The notes beneath the pieces are model-generated. The model saw only the letters and a list, made by a program, of their open reading frames with translations. It searched no databases and was not told where the DNA came from. A DNA stretch of 47,331 bases from positions 1-47,331 of the forward strand of contig NZ_QAJN01000018.1 in assembly GCF_003852425.1 (NCBI RefSeq), given 5' to 3'. Shown here one piece after another: positions 14,975 through 23,129 of the stretch (the stretch's first letter is position 1; every line of letters begins with the position of its first letter). The translations under genes were made by a program, and so were the position numbers. The DNA comes from Paucibacter sp. KBW04. Lineage in GTDB: Bacteria; Pseudomonadota; Gammaproteobacteria; Burkholderiales; Burkholderiaceae_C.

Positions 14975-17296
14975 TCAGCCGCGCGCGGCGTTGGCGTCAG
15001 CGACGGTCAGGGCCGTCATATTGACGATGCGACGCACGGTGGCCGAGGGGGTCAGCACATGCACCGGCTTGGCCGCTCCCAGCAGCACCGGGCCGATGGC
15101 GATGCCGCCGCCGGCCGCCGTCTTCAGCAGGTTGTAGGAGATATTGGCTGCATCAATATTGGGCAGCACCAGCAGATTGGCTTCGCCACTCAAGGTGCAG
15201 CGCGGCATGGTGATGGCGCGGCTGACCGGGTCCAGCGCCGTGTCGCCATGCATCTCGCCGTCCACTTCCAGCCAGGGCGCTTGTTCGCGCAGCAGGGCCA
15301 GGGTCTGGCGCATCTTCAGCGCGCTGGGGTGGTCGCTGGTGCCGAAGTTGGAGTGCGAGAGCAGGGCGACCTTGGGCTGCACGCCGAAACGCATCATTTC
15401 CTCGGCCGCCATCACGGTGATCTCGGCCAGCTGTTCGGCGCTCGGGTCGTAGTTGACATGCGTGTCGACCAGGAAAACCTGGCGGCCCGGCAGCATCAGA
15501 CCGTTCATGCAGGCATAGACCGGCACGTCTTGCGGTGTGCTGGGGCTGCCGCCCAGGTGTTTGCCTATGACCTGATCGATGTAATGCAGATGGTTGGCCG
15601 TCGTGCCCCAGGTGCCGCAGAGCATGCCGTCGACCTCGCCCTTGTGCAGCAGCATGGCACCGATCAGGGTCAGGCGGCGGCGCATCTCGATCTTGGCCAC
15701 CTGCACCGTCACGCCCTTGCGCTCGGTCATCTGGTGGTAGGTCTGCCAGAAGTCGCGGTAGCGGTGGTCGTTCTCGACATTGACGACGTCGTAGTCGCGG
15801 CCCTCTTGCAGGCGCAGGCCAAAGCGCTCGCAGCGCTCGGCGATCACGGCCGGGCGGCCGATCAGGGTGGGGCGGGCCAGGCCCTCGTCCACCACCACTT
15901 GCACGGCGCGCAGGATGCGCTCCTCTTCGCCCTCGGCGTAAGCCACGCGCTTGTTCAGCGCCCGCTTGGCCACATTGAAGATGGGCTTCATGGTGGTGCC
16001 GGAGGCGTAGACAAAGCTTTGCAGCTTCTCGCGGTAGGCGTCCATGTCGGCGATGGGGCGCGAGGCCACACCCGATTCTTGCGCCGCCAGGGCCACGGCC
16101 GGCGCGATCTTCATCATCAGGCGCGGGTCAAAGGGCTTGGGGATCAGGTACTCGGGGCCGAAGCTCAGGTTGGCGCCGGCATAGGCCGCCGCCACGACTT
16201 CGCTTTGCTCGGCCTGGGCCAGCTCGGCAATCGCGCGCACGGCGGCGATTTCCATCTCGTCATTGATGGTGGTGGCGCCGCAGTCCAGGGCGCCGCGGAA
16301 GATGTAGGGGAAGCACAGGACGTTGTTGACCTGGTTGGGGTAGTCGGTGCGGCCGGTCGCCATGATGGCGTCGTCGCGCACCGCTTTCACTTCCTCGGGC
16401 AGGATTTCCGGGGTCGGATTGGCCAGGGCGAAGATCATGGGTTTGGCCGCCATCTTGGCCACCATCTCCGCCTTCAGCACGCCGCCGGCCGACAGGCCCA
16501 GGAACACGTCCGCGCCCTCGATCGCCTCGCTCAAGCTACGCTTGTCGGTCTTTTGCGCGAAGCCAGCCTTGTCCGGGTCCATCAACTCGACACGGCCTTC
16601 GTAGACCAGGCCGGCCAGATCGGTCACCCAGATGTTTTCGCGCGGCAGGCCCAGCTTGACCAGCAGGCCCAAGCAGGCCAGGGCCGCCGCACCGGCGCCC
16701 GAGGTCACCAGCTTGACCTGTTTGATGTCCTTGCCCAGCACCTTGAGGCCGTTTAGGAAGGCGGCGCCCACCACGATGGCCGTGCCGTGTTGGTCGTCGT
16801 GGAAGACCGGGATCTTCATGCGCTCGCGCAGCTTGCGCTCGACGTAGAAGCAGTCCGGCGCTTTGATGTCTTCCAAGTTGATGCCGCCGAAGGTGGGCTC
16901 CAGCGCAGCGATCACATCGACCAGCTTGTCGAGGTCGTTCTCCTGGATTTCCAGGTCAAAGACGTCGATGCCGGCGAACTTCTTGAACAGCACGCCCTTG
17001 CCTTCCATCACCGGCTTGGACGCCAGCGGGCCGATATTGCCCAGGCCCAGCACGGCGGTGCCGTTGGTGACCACGGCCACCAGATTGCCGCGCGAGGTGT
17101 AGCGGAAGGCATTGGCCGGATCGGCCACGATCTCTTCACACGCAAAGGCCACGCCCGGCGAGTAGGCCAGCGCAAGATCGCGCTGGTTGACCAACTGCTT
17201 GGTCGCCGCGATGGCGATCTTGCCCGGGGTCGGGAACTCGTGGTACTCCAAGGCGGCTTGACGCAGCTGGGCTTTCTTTTCTTCGGACTTGGACAT
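14975..17296 (-). CDS. maeB: NADP-dependent malic enzyme with phosphotransacetylase-like domain
   Basis: A 773-residue MaeB-type enzyme that oxidatively decarboxylates malate to pyruvate, producing NADPH. The N-terminal half is malic enzyme: [30 protein letters not shown], catalytic [11 protein letters not shown] and the nucleotide-binding [16 protein letters not shown]. The C-terminal ~330 residues resemble phosphotransacetylase ([31 protein letters not shown]), which in MaeB serves regulation, for example by acetyl-CoA, rather than catalysis. The frame stays open upstream to 17584, but [20 protein letters not shown] from 17296 is the family start. A TACAAT box lies 39 bases upstream at 17336-17341. 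Divergent from a histidine kinase gene. Confidence 0.94.
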   Translation of the reverse strand: MSKSEEKKAQLRQAALEYHEFPTPGKIAIAATKQLVNQRDLALAYSPGVAFACEEIVADPANAFRYTSRGNLVAVVTNGTAVLGLGNIGPLASKPVMEGKGVLFKKFAGIDVFDLEIQENDLDKLVDVIAALEPTFGGINLEDIKAPDCFYVERKLRERMKIPVFHDDQHGTAIVVGAAFLNGLKVLGKDIKQVKLVTSGAGAAALACLGLLVKLGLPRENIWVTDLAGLVYEGRVELMDPDKAGFAQKTDKRSLSEAIEGADVFLGLSAGGVLKAEMVAKMAAKPMIFALANPTPEILPEEVKAVRDDAIMATGRTDYPNQVNNVLCFPYIFRGALDCGATTINDEMEIAAVRAIAELAQAEQSEVVAAAYAGANLSFGPEYLIPKPFDPRLMMKIAPAVALAAQESGVASRPIADMDAYREKLQSFVYASGTTMKPIFNVAKRALNKRVAYAEGEEERILRAVQVVVDEGLARPTLIGRPAVIAERCERFGLRLQEGRDYDVVNVENDHRYRDFWQTYHQMTERKGVTVQVAKIEMRRRLTLIGAMLLHKGEVDGMLCGTWGTTANHLHYIDQVIGKHLGGSPSTPQDVPVYACMNGLMLPGRQVFLVDTHVNYDPSAEQLAEITVMAAEEMMRFGVQPKVALLSHSNFGTSDHPSALKMRQTLALLREQAPWLEVDGEMHGDTALDPVSRAITMPRCTLSGEANLLVLPNIDAANISYNLLKTAAGGGIAIGPVLLGAAKPVHVLTPSATVRRIVNMTALTVADANAARG

Positions 17297-17503
17297 AAAG
17301 ATTTCCGGTTTCTCTCGGCAGGGCAGAGCGGGGGGCGATTGTAGGAGGCAGGGCTGGCTCGGGCGCCACCATGAGTCGCTCATAAGTGTGCGACCAGGCA
17401 AGCGGCGGCGCCGTACGCGGTATTGCGCATGGGCACTTCGCCCAGGCAAAGGATACTGCGAGCCGACCTCGCTCCCAGGCTGGGAGTGCAGCGCTGTGCG
17501 AAT

Positions 17504-17539
17504 CGTCGTGCGGACCGTCGTTCGGCCCGTCGTCTGGCG
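17504..17539 (+). repeat. Three imperfect 12-bp tandem units in the maeB/kinase gap
   Basis: CGTCGTGCGGAC, CGTCGTTCGGCC and CGTCGTCTGGCG follow one another without spacing, ending 47 bases before the histidine kinase ATG. The 290-base gap between the divergent maeB and kinase genes otherwise contains only the maeB-side TACAAT box. The repeats could be protein-binding direct repeats or simple GC-rich slippage. Confidence 0.35.
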
Positions 17540-17586
17540 CGCTCGCTCAGCCCGGCTGCGCTGCCCTGACTTCAGACCACCCATCC

Positions 17587-19740
17587 ATGTTGCTACCGCC
17601 CGCTGTGCCCGCTAATTTGTTGCGCCCCTGGAGCTGGCGGCGGGCGCTGCTGTGGGGCGCCCTCACCGTGCTCTTGCTGGTGGCCCAAACCCTGTTGGTG
17701 GCGCTGACCCTGCGCTACGAGGCCGCGCGTGAGCAGGAAAAGGTCGATCAAGTCGCCGCCGAGGTGGCCGGCCGGCTCAAGCAAATCGCCGACCGTGATC
17801 TGCGAGGCTTGCAAGGCCTGCTCTGGAATGACCCCAGCGCCGATCCGGGCCCGCGTTGGGCGCAGGACTCGGCCGAGCTGCTGCGTCGCACCCGCCCGAT
17901 TCTGCGACTGGAGTACCGCAATGCGCAGCGCCTGATCACCCGCTCGACCGACTCGCCCTATGTCTCCCCGCTGTATCTGCAAGCCTCGCGGGAGGAGATG
18001 GAGATCGAAACCCAGCTGGCCTGTGCCGCCGCCCTGCGCCAGGGCGCCCAGCAGTTCTCGCGCAGCTATTTCATCGTGCTGGCCGGGGGGGAGGGCCTGG
18101 AGGTCTTTGACCTCTGCCTGCCCCAGCTTCGCAACGGCCAAGGCCCCAGCTTTGTGGTCGCCACCCTGAGCCTGCGCTATCTGCTGGAAGAAGCGGTGTC
18201 CGAGGAATTGGCGCGCGGTGCGGAGTTCAGCTTTGTGGAGAGCGATGGCACCCGTTTGGCGCGCGCAGGCCTGACGCGGGGCGCGGGCAACTACCTGGCC
18301 GAGCGCCTGGTGGATGTCAGCGGCTTGACCCTGCAGCTCAAGGTGGACAGCGCCGCCGGCCGCCCCCAGCTGATCCCCAATCTGACCACCGCCCTGGTGC
18401 TGGGCCTGTCGCTGGCGCTGTTCGTGCTTGTCTTTTTGCTGGCGCGTGACGGCCGCCGCCGTGCCTTTGCCGAGCATGCCCTGGCCGAAGCCCTGGCCTT
18501 CCGGCATGCGATGGAGAACTCTCTGGTCACCGGTCTGCGTGCCCGGGACATGGCCGGCAACATCACCTACGTCAACCCGGCCTTCTGTGCCATGGTGGGC
18601 TTCCGTGCCGAAGACCTGCTGGGTCAGGACAGCCCCCCTTACTGGCCGCCCGAGTTTGTCGAGGAATACCGCCACCGCCACAAGGATCGCAAGGCGCGCT
18701 GGAGCGCTGGCGAAGACCCACGCCAGGGCTTTGAGACCGTCTTCATGCGCCGCAACAGCGAGCGCTTTCCGGTGCTGATCTTCGAGGCGCCCTTGCTGGA
18801 CGCCCAGGGCCATCAGACCGGCTGGATGAGCGCCGTGCTCGACGTCAGCGACCAGCGCCGGGTAGAAGAGCTCTCGCGCCAGCAGCAAGATCGCCTGCAA
18901 GCCACGGCCCGCCTGGCCACCGTGGGTGAGATGGCCTCGCTTTTGAGCCATGAGCTGAATCAGCCCCTGGCGGCCATTGCCAGCTACTCCGCCGCCTCGC
19001 TCAATCTGCTGACGCTGGAAGCGCATGACGCGCAAACACCCGAGCTGGTGCGTCAGGCCGTCAGTCGTATTGCCGAGCAGGCCGAGCGCGCCGGGCGCGT
19101 CATCAAAAGCGTGCACGACTTTGTGCGCCGCCGCGACCAGTCGCGTGAAACCATAGGCGTGGACCAGCTCTTCGAGGCCGTGCTGCCCCTGGTGCGCTTG
19201 CAGGCGCGCAAGAGCGGGGCGCGCATCGAGGTCGATCTGCCGCGGCCCGCGCCGCGCGTGCGCTGCGACCGCACCATGGTCGAGCAGGTGCTGTTGAATC
19301 TGACCCGCAATGGCATCCAGGCCATGGACGGCGAGGGCCCCGAGGCCACGCCCCTGGCCCAGCGGGTGCTGGTGCTGCGCGCGCGTCAGACCGAGCCGGG
19401 CTGGGTCAGCATCGCCGTGCGCGACAACGGCCCCGGCATCTCGCCCGAGGTGGCGCGCCAGCTCTACACCCCCTTCTTCACCACCCGCGCCGAGGGCATG
19501 GGCCTTGGGCTCAGCCTGTGCCGCACGGTGATCGAGCAACATGGCGGAGCGTTGGATTTCGTCAACCGTGCCGATCAAAACGCCGGTGAGCCCAGTGGTC
19601 GAGGCACCGAATTCCGGTTTACGCTTGCAACGCCGCCCGGTTCAGGCAGCGCGCCCAAGCCGGATGGCGCCGAATCGGCCCGGCCGTCGTCCGAAAGTGA
19701 GTCCAGTGAACATGAGCATCAGCCCAAGCAGCGCCCGTAA
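17587..19740 (+). CDS. PAS-containing membrane sensor histidine kinase
   Basis: A 717-residue two-component kinase. A transmembrane helix at about residues 18-40 and another at about 252-275 bracket an extracytoplasmic sensor region. A PAS domain follows (ITYVNPAFCAMVGFRAEDLLG, then NSERFPVLIFEAPL). The kinase core has an H box in LLSHELNQPLAA (His455), N box LTRNGIQAM, G1 box DNGPGIS and G2 box MGLGLSLCR. The HELNQPLA form of the H box is typical of FixL/DctB-like kinases. The start at ATG 17587 was chosen because upstream in-frame sequence is GC-rich repeat. The partner response-regulator gene overlaps its 3' end by 29 bases. It is divergent from malic enzyme, hinting at a dicarboxylate or central-carbon signal (inference). 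Confidence 0.9.
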   Translation: MLLPPAVPANLLRPWSWRRALLWGALTVLLLVAQTLLVALTLRYEAAREQEKVDQVAAEVAGRLKQIADRDLRGLQGLLWNDPSADPGPRWAQDSAELLRRTRPILRLEYRNAQRLITRSTDSPYVSPLYLQASREEMEIETQLACAAALRQGAQQFSRSYFIVLAGGEGLEVFDLCLPQLRNGQGPSFVVATLSLRYLLEEAVSEELARGAEFSFVESDGTRLARAGLTRGAGNYLAERLVDVSGLTLQLKVDSAAGRPQLIPNLTTALVLGLSLALFVLVFLLARDGRRRAFAEHALAEALAFRHAMENSLVTGLRARDMAGNITYVNPAFCAMVGFRAEDLLGQDSPPYWPPEFVEEYRHRHKDRKARWSAGEDPRQGFETVFMRRNSERFPVLIFEAPLLDAQGHQTGWMSAVLDVSDQRRVEELSRQQQDRLQATARLATVGEMASLLSHELNQPLAAIASYSAASLNLLTLEAHDAQTPELVRQAVSRIAEQAERAGRVIKSVHDFVRRRDQSRETIGVDQLFEAVLPLVRLQARKSGARIEVDLPRPAPRVRCDRTMVEQVLLNLTRNGIQAMDGEGPEATPLAQRVLVLRARQTEPGWVSIAVRDNGPGISPEVARQLYTPFFTTRAEGMGLGLSLCRTVIEQHGGALDFVNRADQNAGEPSGRGTEFRFTLATPPGSGSAPKPDGAESARPSSESESSEHEHQPKQRP

Positions 19741-20368
19741 ATTGCCCATGGTCTATCTCGTCGATGACGAGGACGTGATCCGCGACTCCCTCTCCTGGCT
19801 GTTGCGTTCGCGCCGGCTTTTGTCCGAGGGCTTTGCCAGCGCCGAGGCCTTCGAGGCCATGCTGGATGCCCGCCCCGATCACGCCAAAGACTGGCCCGAC
19901 GCCCCCTCCTGCCTGCTGCTCGATGTGCGCATGCCCGGCATGAGCGGCCTGGCCTTGTTCGAGCGCTTGAGCAGCCGTGGCCTGGGTGCTGCGCTGCCGG
20001 TGATTTTTCTGACCGGCCATGGCGATGTGCCCACCGCCGTCTCGGCCGTCAAGCGCGGCGCCTTTGATTTCGTTGAAAAGCCCTTCTCCGACAACACCCT
20101 GGTCGACCGCATCGAAGAAGCCCTGGCCGCCAGCGAAAAAGCCATCGCTTCCCGCCAGCACAACGGCAAGCTGGCCCTGCGCCTGGCCGAGCTGACCGAG
20201 CGTGAGCGCGAGGTGATGGGCCTGGTCGTTCAAGCCCTGCCAAACAAATTGATCGCCGACCATCTGCACATCAGCGTGCGCACGGTGGAGGTGCACCGCG
20301 CGCGGGTGTTCGAGAAGATGAACGTCAAGTCGGCGGTGGAGCTCTCCAACCTGCTGAGAGAGGGCTGA
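19712..20368 (+). CDS. FixJ/NarL-type response regulator with LuxR HTH
   Basis: A 218-residue regulator. The receiver domain has the acidic pair VDDEDVIRDS, phospho-acceptor Asp71 in LLLDVRMPGMSG, FLTGHGDVPTAV and FVEKPF. The C-terminal LuxR-type HTH runs from LTEREREVMGLVV to the end. The start ATG at 19712 lies inside the kinase gene, overlapping it by 29 bases, which ties the two together as a phosphorelay pair. A 116-base segment of its HTH coding part recurs 1.3 kb downstream with three changes, beyond a convergent Kelch gene. The reading frame itself is complete. Confidence 0.93.
   Translation: MSISPSSARKLPMVYLVDDEDVIRDSLSWLLRSRRLLSEGFASAEAFEAMLDARPDHAKDWPDAPSCLLLDVRMPGMSGLALFERLSSRGLGAALPVIFLTGHGDVPTAVSAVKRGAFDFVEKPFSDNTLVDRIEEALAASEKAIASRQHNGKLALRLAELTEREREVMGLVVQALPNKLIADHLHISVRTVEVHRARVFEKMNVKSAVELSNLLREG
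20228..20343 (+). repeat. Direct repeat copy 1 (inside the response-regulator HTH)
   Basis: A 116-base segment encoding VQALPNKLIADHL onward through SAVEL. It is repeated in the same orientation at 21547-21662 with three mismatches by eye. Beyond this core both copies still encode LSNLLRE but with different codons. Confidence 0.9.
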
Positions 20369-20385
20369 ATCAGCCGTTCAGACTT

Positions 20386-21438
20386 TTAGGGTTGGCGTGC
20401 GGCGACCAAACTGAGGCGGTCCAGACGTGGGCTGGTCTGGTTGAGACCCGGCTGGCGTGCACCGCCGATGGCGTAGAGCTGGCCATCCAGGCTCAACACG
20501 CCCAGGCCGTGGCGGGGCTCGGGCATCTCGGTCAAGACTTGCCATCGACTCTCGTTCTGAGCGCGGCATTGCACCTGCGCCAACACGCCGCCGCCGTTTT
20601 CGGCGTATTCACCACCCACGCTGCAGAGCAGTGAATTGCTGCCCTTGCCGACCTGGCCCACGCCGTGTGCGGCTTGGGCAAACAGCAGTGGCGCCTCAGG
20701 CAGCCAGTGACCCGTGGCCGCGTCCAAGCGATGCACGCTGCGCAGATTGCTGCCCTTGTATTCGCGTCCACCGACCAGCCAGACCTGCCCGTCCAAGCTT
20801 AGCGCGGCTGCGCTGCTCTTGCGCGCAGGCCCCTCGGGCAGAACTCGCCATTCGTCTTGCTCCGGCAGATATGCCCAATGCCAGTTCACGTCTTGATGGT
20901 CACCCCATTGGGCGTTGGCCCTGCCGCGCGGGCTGCGGCCGCTGATGAGATGGATCTGGCCCTGCTGCACAAAGGCGGTGGACTCGGTGAGCGCCAGCGG
21001 CAAGTCGCCCATGCGCTGCCAGGTCCTGTGGCCATCCTCCAGGCGCAGCACATCGCGGCTTGCGCACCAATCGCCCCCCGCGCAGCGTGTAAAGCCGCCG
21101 ATCAGATACAGGCTGCTGCCCAGGCTGATCAGCTGCGCATGGTGCCGACCTTCGGGCAGCGAGGGCCCCAGGCTCCAGCGCCCTGTGTTGGGGTCGTAGA
21201 TTTGCAGCGCGTCGCTGAGGTGGCCTTGAGAGGCCGGCAACTCGCTGCTCAAGCCTCCTGCCACCACCAGGCGGCCGCCATGCACGGCGGGGTAGATTTC
21301 TTGCACGCCGATGGGCATGGGGGCCAGCGTCTCCCAGCGCAGGGCTGCCGCCTCTGGGGCCTGAGTCTGAGCCTGCGCTAGGCAGGCACTTGCCAGCGCA
21401 ATCCCGCTCAGCAGGATGCGAGTGATTTGTCGATTCAT
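20386..21438 (-). CDS. Exported Kelch-repeat beta-propeller protein
   Basis: A 350-residue protein with a signal peptide (LLSGIALASACLAQAQ) and about six Kelch-type blades, each marked by a hydrophobic strand ending in paired glycines: LVVAGG, LYLIGG, a weaker IHLISG, VWLVGG, LLCSVGG and LYAIGG. This gives a six-bladed propeller like those of NanM or galactose-oxidase-type proteins. I see no catalytic signature, so a carbohydrate- or protein-binding role is as likely as catalysis. A GGAGG precedes the ATG at normal spacing. The gene is flanked on both sides by the duplicated HTH coding segment, so it was probably inserted here. Confidence 0.85.
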   Translation of the reverse strand: MNRQITRILLSGIALASACLAQAQTQAPEAAALRWETLAPMPIGVQEIYPAVHGGRLVVAGGLSSELPASQGHLSDALQIYDPNTGRWSLGPSLPEGRHHAQLISLGSSLYLIGGFTRCAGGDWCASRDVLRLEDGHRTWQRMGDLPLALTESTAFVQQGQIHLISGRSPRGRANAQWGDHQDVNWHWAYLPEQDEWRVLPEGPARKSSAAALSLDGQVWLVGGREYKGSNLRSVHRLDAATGHWLPEAPLLFAQAAHGVGQVGKGSNSLLCSVGGEYAENGGGVLAQVQCRAQNESRWQVLTEMPEPRHGLGVLSLDGQLYAIGGARQPGLNQTSPRLDRLSLVAARQP

Positions 21439-21540
21439 TGCTGTTTTCCCCTCCTCCAGATGATCCGCTTGAATTTTGCGTTATTCGGTGGAAGCTGTCG
21501 TCTGGGCGCGCGGAACCGAGCTCAAGAAGGCGGCAGTAGG

Positions 21541-21687
21541 TGGGCTGTTCAGGCCCTGCCAAACAAATTGATCGTCGACCATCTGCACATCAGCGTGCGC
21601 ACGGTGGAGCTGCACCGCGCGCGGGTGTTCGAGAAGATGAACGTCAAGTCGGCGGTGGAGCTGAGCAATTTGCTCCGCGAGGCTTAG
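21541..21687 (+). pseudogene. Truncated copy of the response-regulator 3' end
   Basis: About 48 codons from WAVQALPNKLI to SNLLREA and a stop repeat the last 46 residues of the regulator that ends at 20368, with three amino-acid differences (A/V, V/L, G/A). There is no receiver domain and no own start; upstream is the Kelch gene's promoter side. The last 8 codons use different synonymous codons from the full copy, so both copies evolved as coding sequence before being brought together. The stop overlaps the convergent M16 peptidase stop. Confidence 0.88.
21547..21662 (+). repeat. Direct repeat copy 2 (orphan HTH segment)
   Basis: Same-orientation partner of 20228-20343, 113 of 116 positions identical by eye. 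The two copies bracket about 1.2 kb containing only the Kelch gene. Confidence 0.9.
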
Positions 21688-22994
21688 GCGTTAAGGAACA
21701 AGGCCTCGGCGCAGGCCTTTACCTTTTGCGGCACGCTGCCCGCCAGGGCGATGGCCGGGCGCTGCGAGGCCTGCAGCAATTGCTCAAACACGGCCTGCAC
21801 CTGCTTGGCGCTGACGGCTTGCAGCCGCGCCATCTGTTCCTGCGGCTCGCGCAGCTGGCCGAAGTTGAACAACTCCTGTGCCGCGCCCTCCATGCGGCGG
21901 GCCGGTTGCTCCAGCGCACGCAGGGCGCGCATCTGCAACTGCTTGCGGGCGCGGGCCAGGGCCACTTGGTCCAGCGGGCCCTGGGCCTGGCGCTGCAGCA
22001 GGGCGTGCACGGCTTGCAGGAACTCTTCGGCCTGGCCCGGCGCGGTGGCGCCTTCGATCAGGAACTGGCCGTAGAGCGGCAGGATGTCGGCCGAGCAGGC
22101 CACGTGATAGGCCAGGCCGCGGCGTTCGCGGATCTCGTCGAGCAGAGGCGAGCTCATGCCCTCGCCCAGCAGGGCGGCGGCCAGCACATGGGGTAAATGG
22201 CTGGCGTGGGCGTCGTCCAGGCAGGGCGCTTCAAAGCCCAGCAAGACCTGGCACTGGCCGCTGCCGGCCATGCGCCGGGTCTTCAGCCCGCCCTGCCAGC
22301 TGGGGGCGGTCAAGGCGTTCGGGCTGCCGCTGGGCATGGCGGCGAAAGCGCGCTCCACCAGGCGCGCGAAGGCATCGCCATCCACCGGCCCGGCCACCGT
22401 CACCACCACATTGCAGGCGGTGTACTGGCGGCGGGCATAGTCCAGCAAATCGTCGCGGCTGAAGCGCAGGATGTTGGTGCGGGTGCCGATGATGGGGCGG
22501 CCGGCCGCATGGCTTTGGCCATAGCAGGCGCGGTCCAGCAGTTGGAAGGCCGTGCTGGCCGGGTCGTCCTCGAACTCGGTGAATTCCTGCACGATCACGC
22601 CGCGTTCGCGCTCCAGCTCATCGGCCGGGAAGCTGCTGTTCAGCACGATATCGGCCAGCAAGTCCACAAAAGCCGGCAGATCGGCGGGCAGGCCTTCGAC
22701 GTGGAAGGCGGTGTGGTCCTTGTCCGTGTGGGCGTTGAGTTCGGCGCCCAGGCCTTCGGCATCCAGATTGATGCGCTGGCAGTCGCGGCTGGCCGTGCCT
22801 TTGAAGGCCATATGCTCCACCACATGGCTGATGCCATTCAGCCGCGCGCTTTCATGCAGGCTGCCGGTGCGGATGAAGACGCTGAGGCTCAGCGTTTCGC
22901 GCCAGGGCATGGGGATGGCGACGATGCGCAGGCCGTTGGACAGGGTGCTGAGGCGAGGGGCGGTGGCGGCGCTGAGGGCGCTGAGGGTGTTCAA
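21684..22994 (-). CDS. M16 family zinc metallopeptidase
   Basis: A 436-residue M16B-type (processing peptidase/PqqL-like) zinc protease. The inverted zinc motif HVVEH is at residues 57-61, and the distal Glu ligand lies in ERGVIVQEFTEFEDDP. The second, non-catalytic M16 half follows with the typical HLPHVLAAALLGEGMSSPL and RERRGLAYHV. Length fits a single-chain two-domain enzyme. No signal peptide is evident, so it probably degrades peptides in the cytoplasm. Its stop codon overlaps the stop of the orphan HTH fragment on the other strand. Confidence 0.92.
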   Translation of the reverse strand: MNTLSALSAATAPRLSTLSNGLRIVAIPMPWRETLSLSVFIRTGSLHESARLNGISHVVEHMAFKGTASRDCQRINLDAEGLGAELNAHTDKDHTAFHVEGLPADLPAFVDLLADIVLNSSFPADELERERGVIVQEFTEFEDDPASTAFQLLDRACYGQSHAAGRPIIGTRTNILRFSRDDLLDYARRQYTACNVVVTVAGPVDGDAFARLVERAFAAMPSGSPNALTAPSWQGGLKTRRMAGSGQCQVLLGFEAPCLDDAHASHLPHVLAAALLGEGMSSPLLDEIRERRGLAYHVACSADILPLYGQFLIEGATAPGQAEEFLQAVHALLQRQAQGPLDQVALARARKQLQMRALRALEQPARRMEGAAQELFNFGQLREPQEQMARLQAVSAKQVQAVFEQLLQASQRPAIALAGSVPQKVKACAEALFLNA

Positions 22995-23116
22995 GAGGCG
23001 CTGGCTTCGTCGGGTTGCTGGGAGCGCTAGTGTCGCGCAAAGCCTTTTTCCTCGGCTTTGTCGGGGCTGTGTGGTCTGCTGGCCGCATCCTGCCTGGGCT
23101 TGGCGCCGGTACTACT

Positions 23117-23122
23117 TACAAT
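23117..23122 (+). promoter_or_regulatory. Candidate -10 box of a leaderless promoter
   Basis: TACAAT ends 7 bases before the ATG of the propeller-GGDEF gene at 23130. With usual spacing the transcript would start at or within a base or two of the ATG. No strong -35 is seen. Confidence 0.45.
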
Positions 23123-23129
23123 TTAAAAC

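Noticed and set aside
14930-16756. A 608-codon plus-strand frame opposite maeB
   Set aside because: It mirrors a well-recognised enzyme and has the low-complexity composition of an antisense frame.
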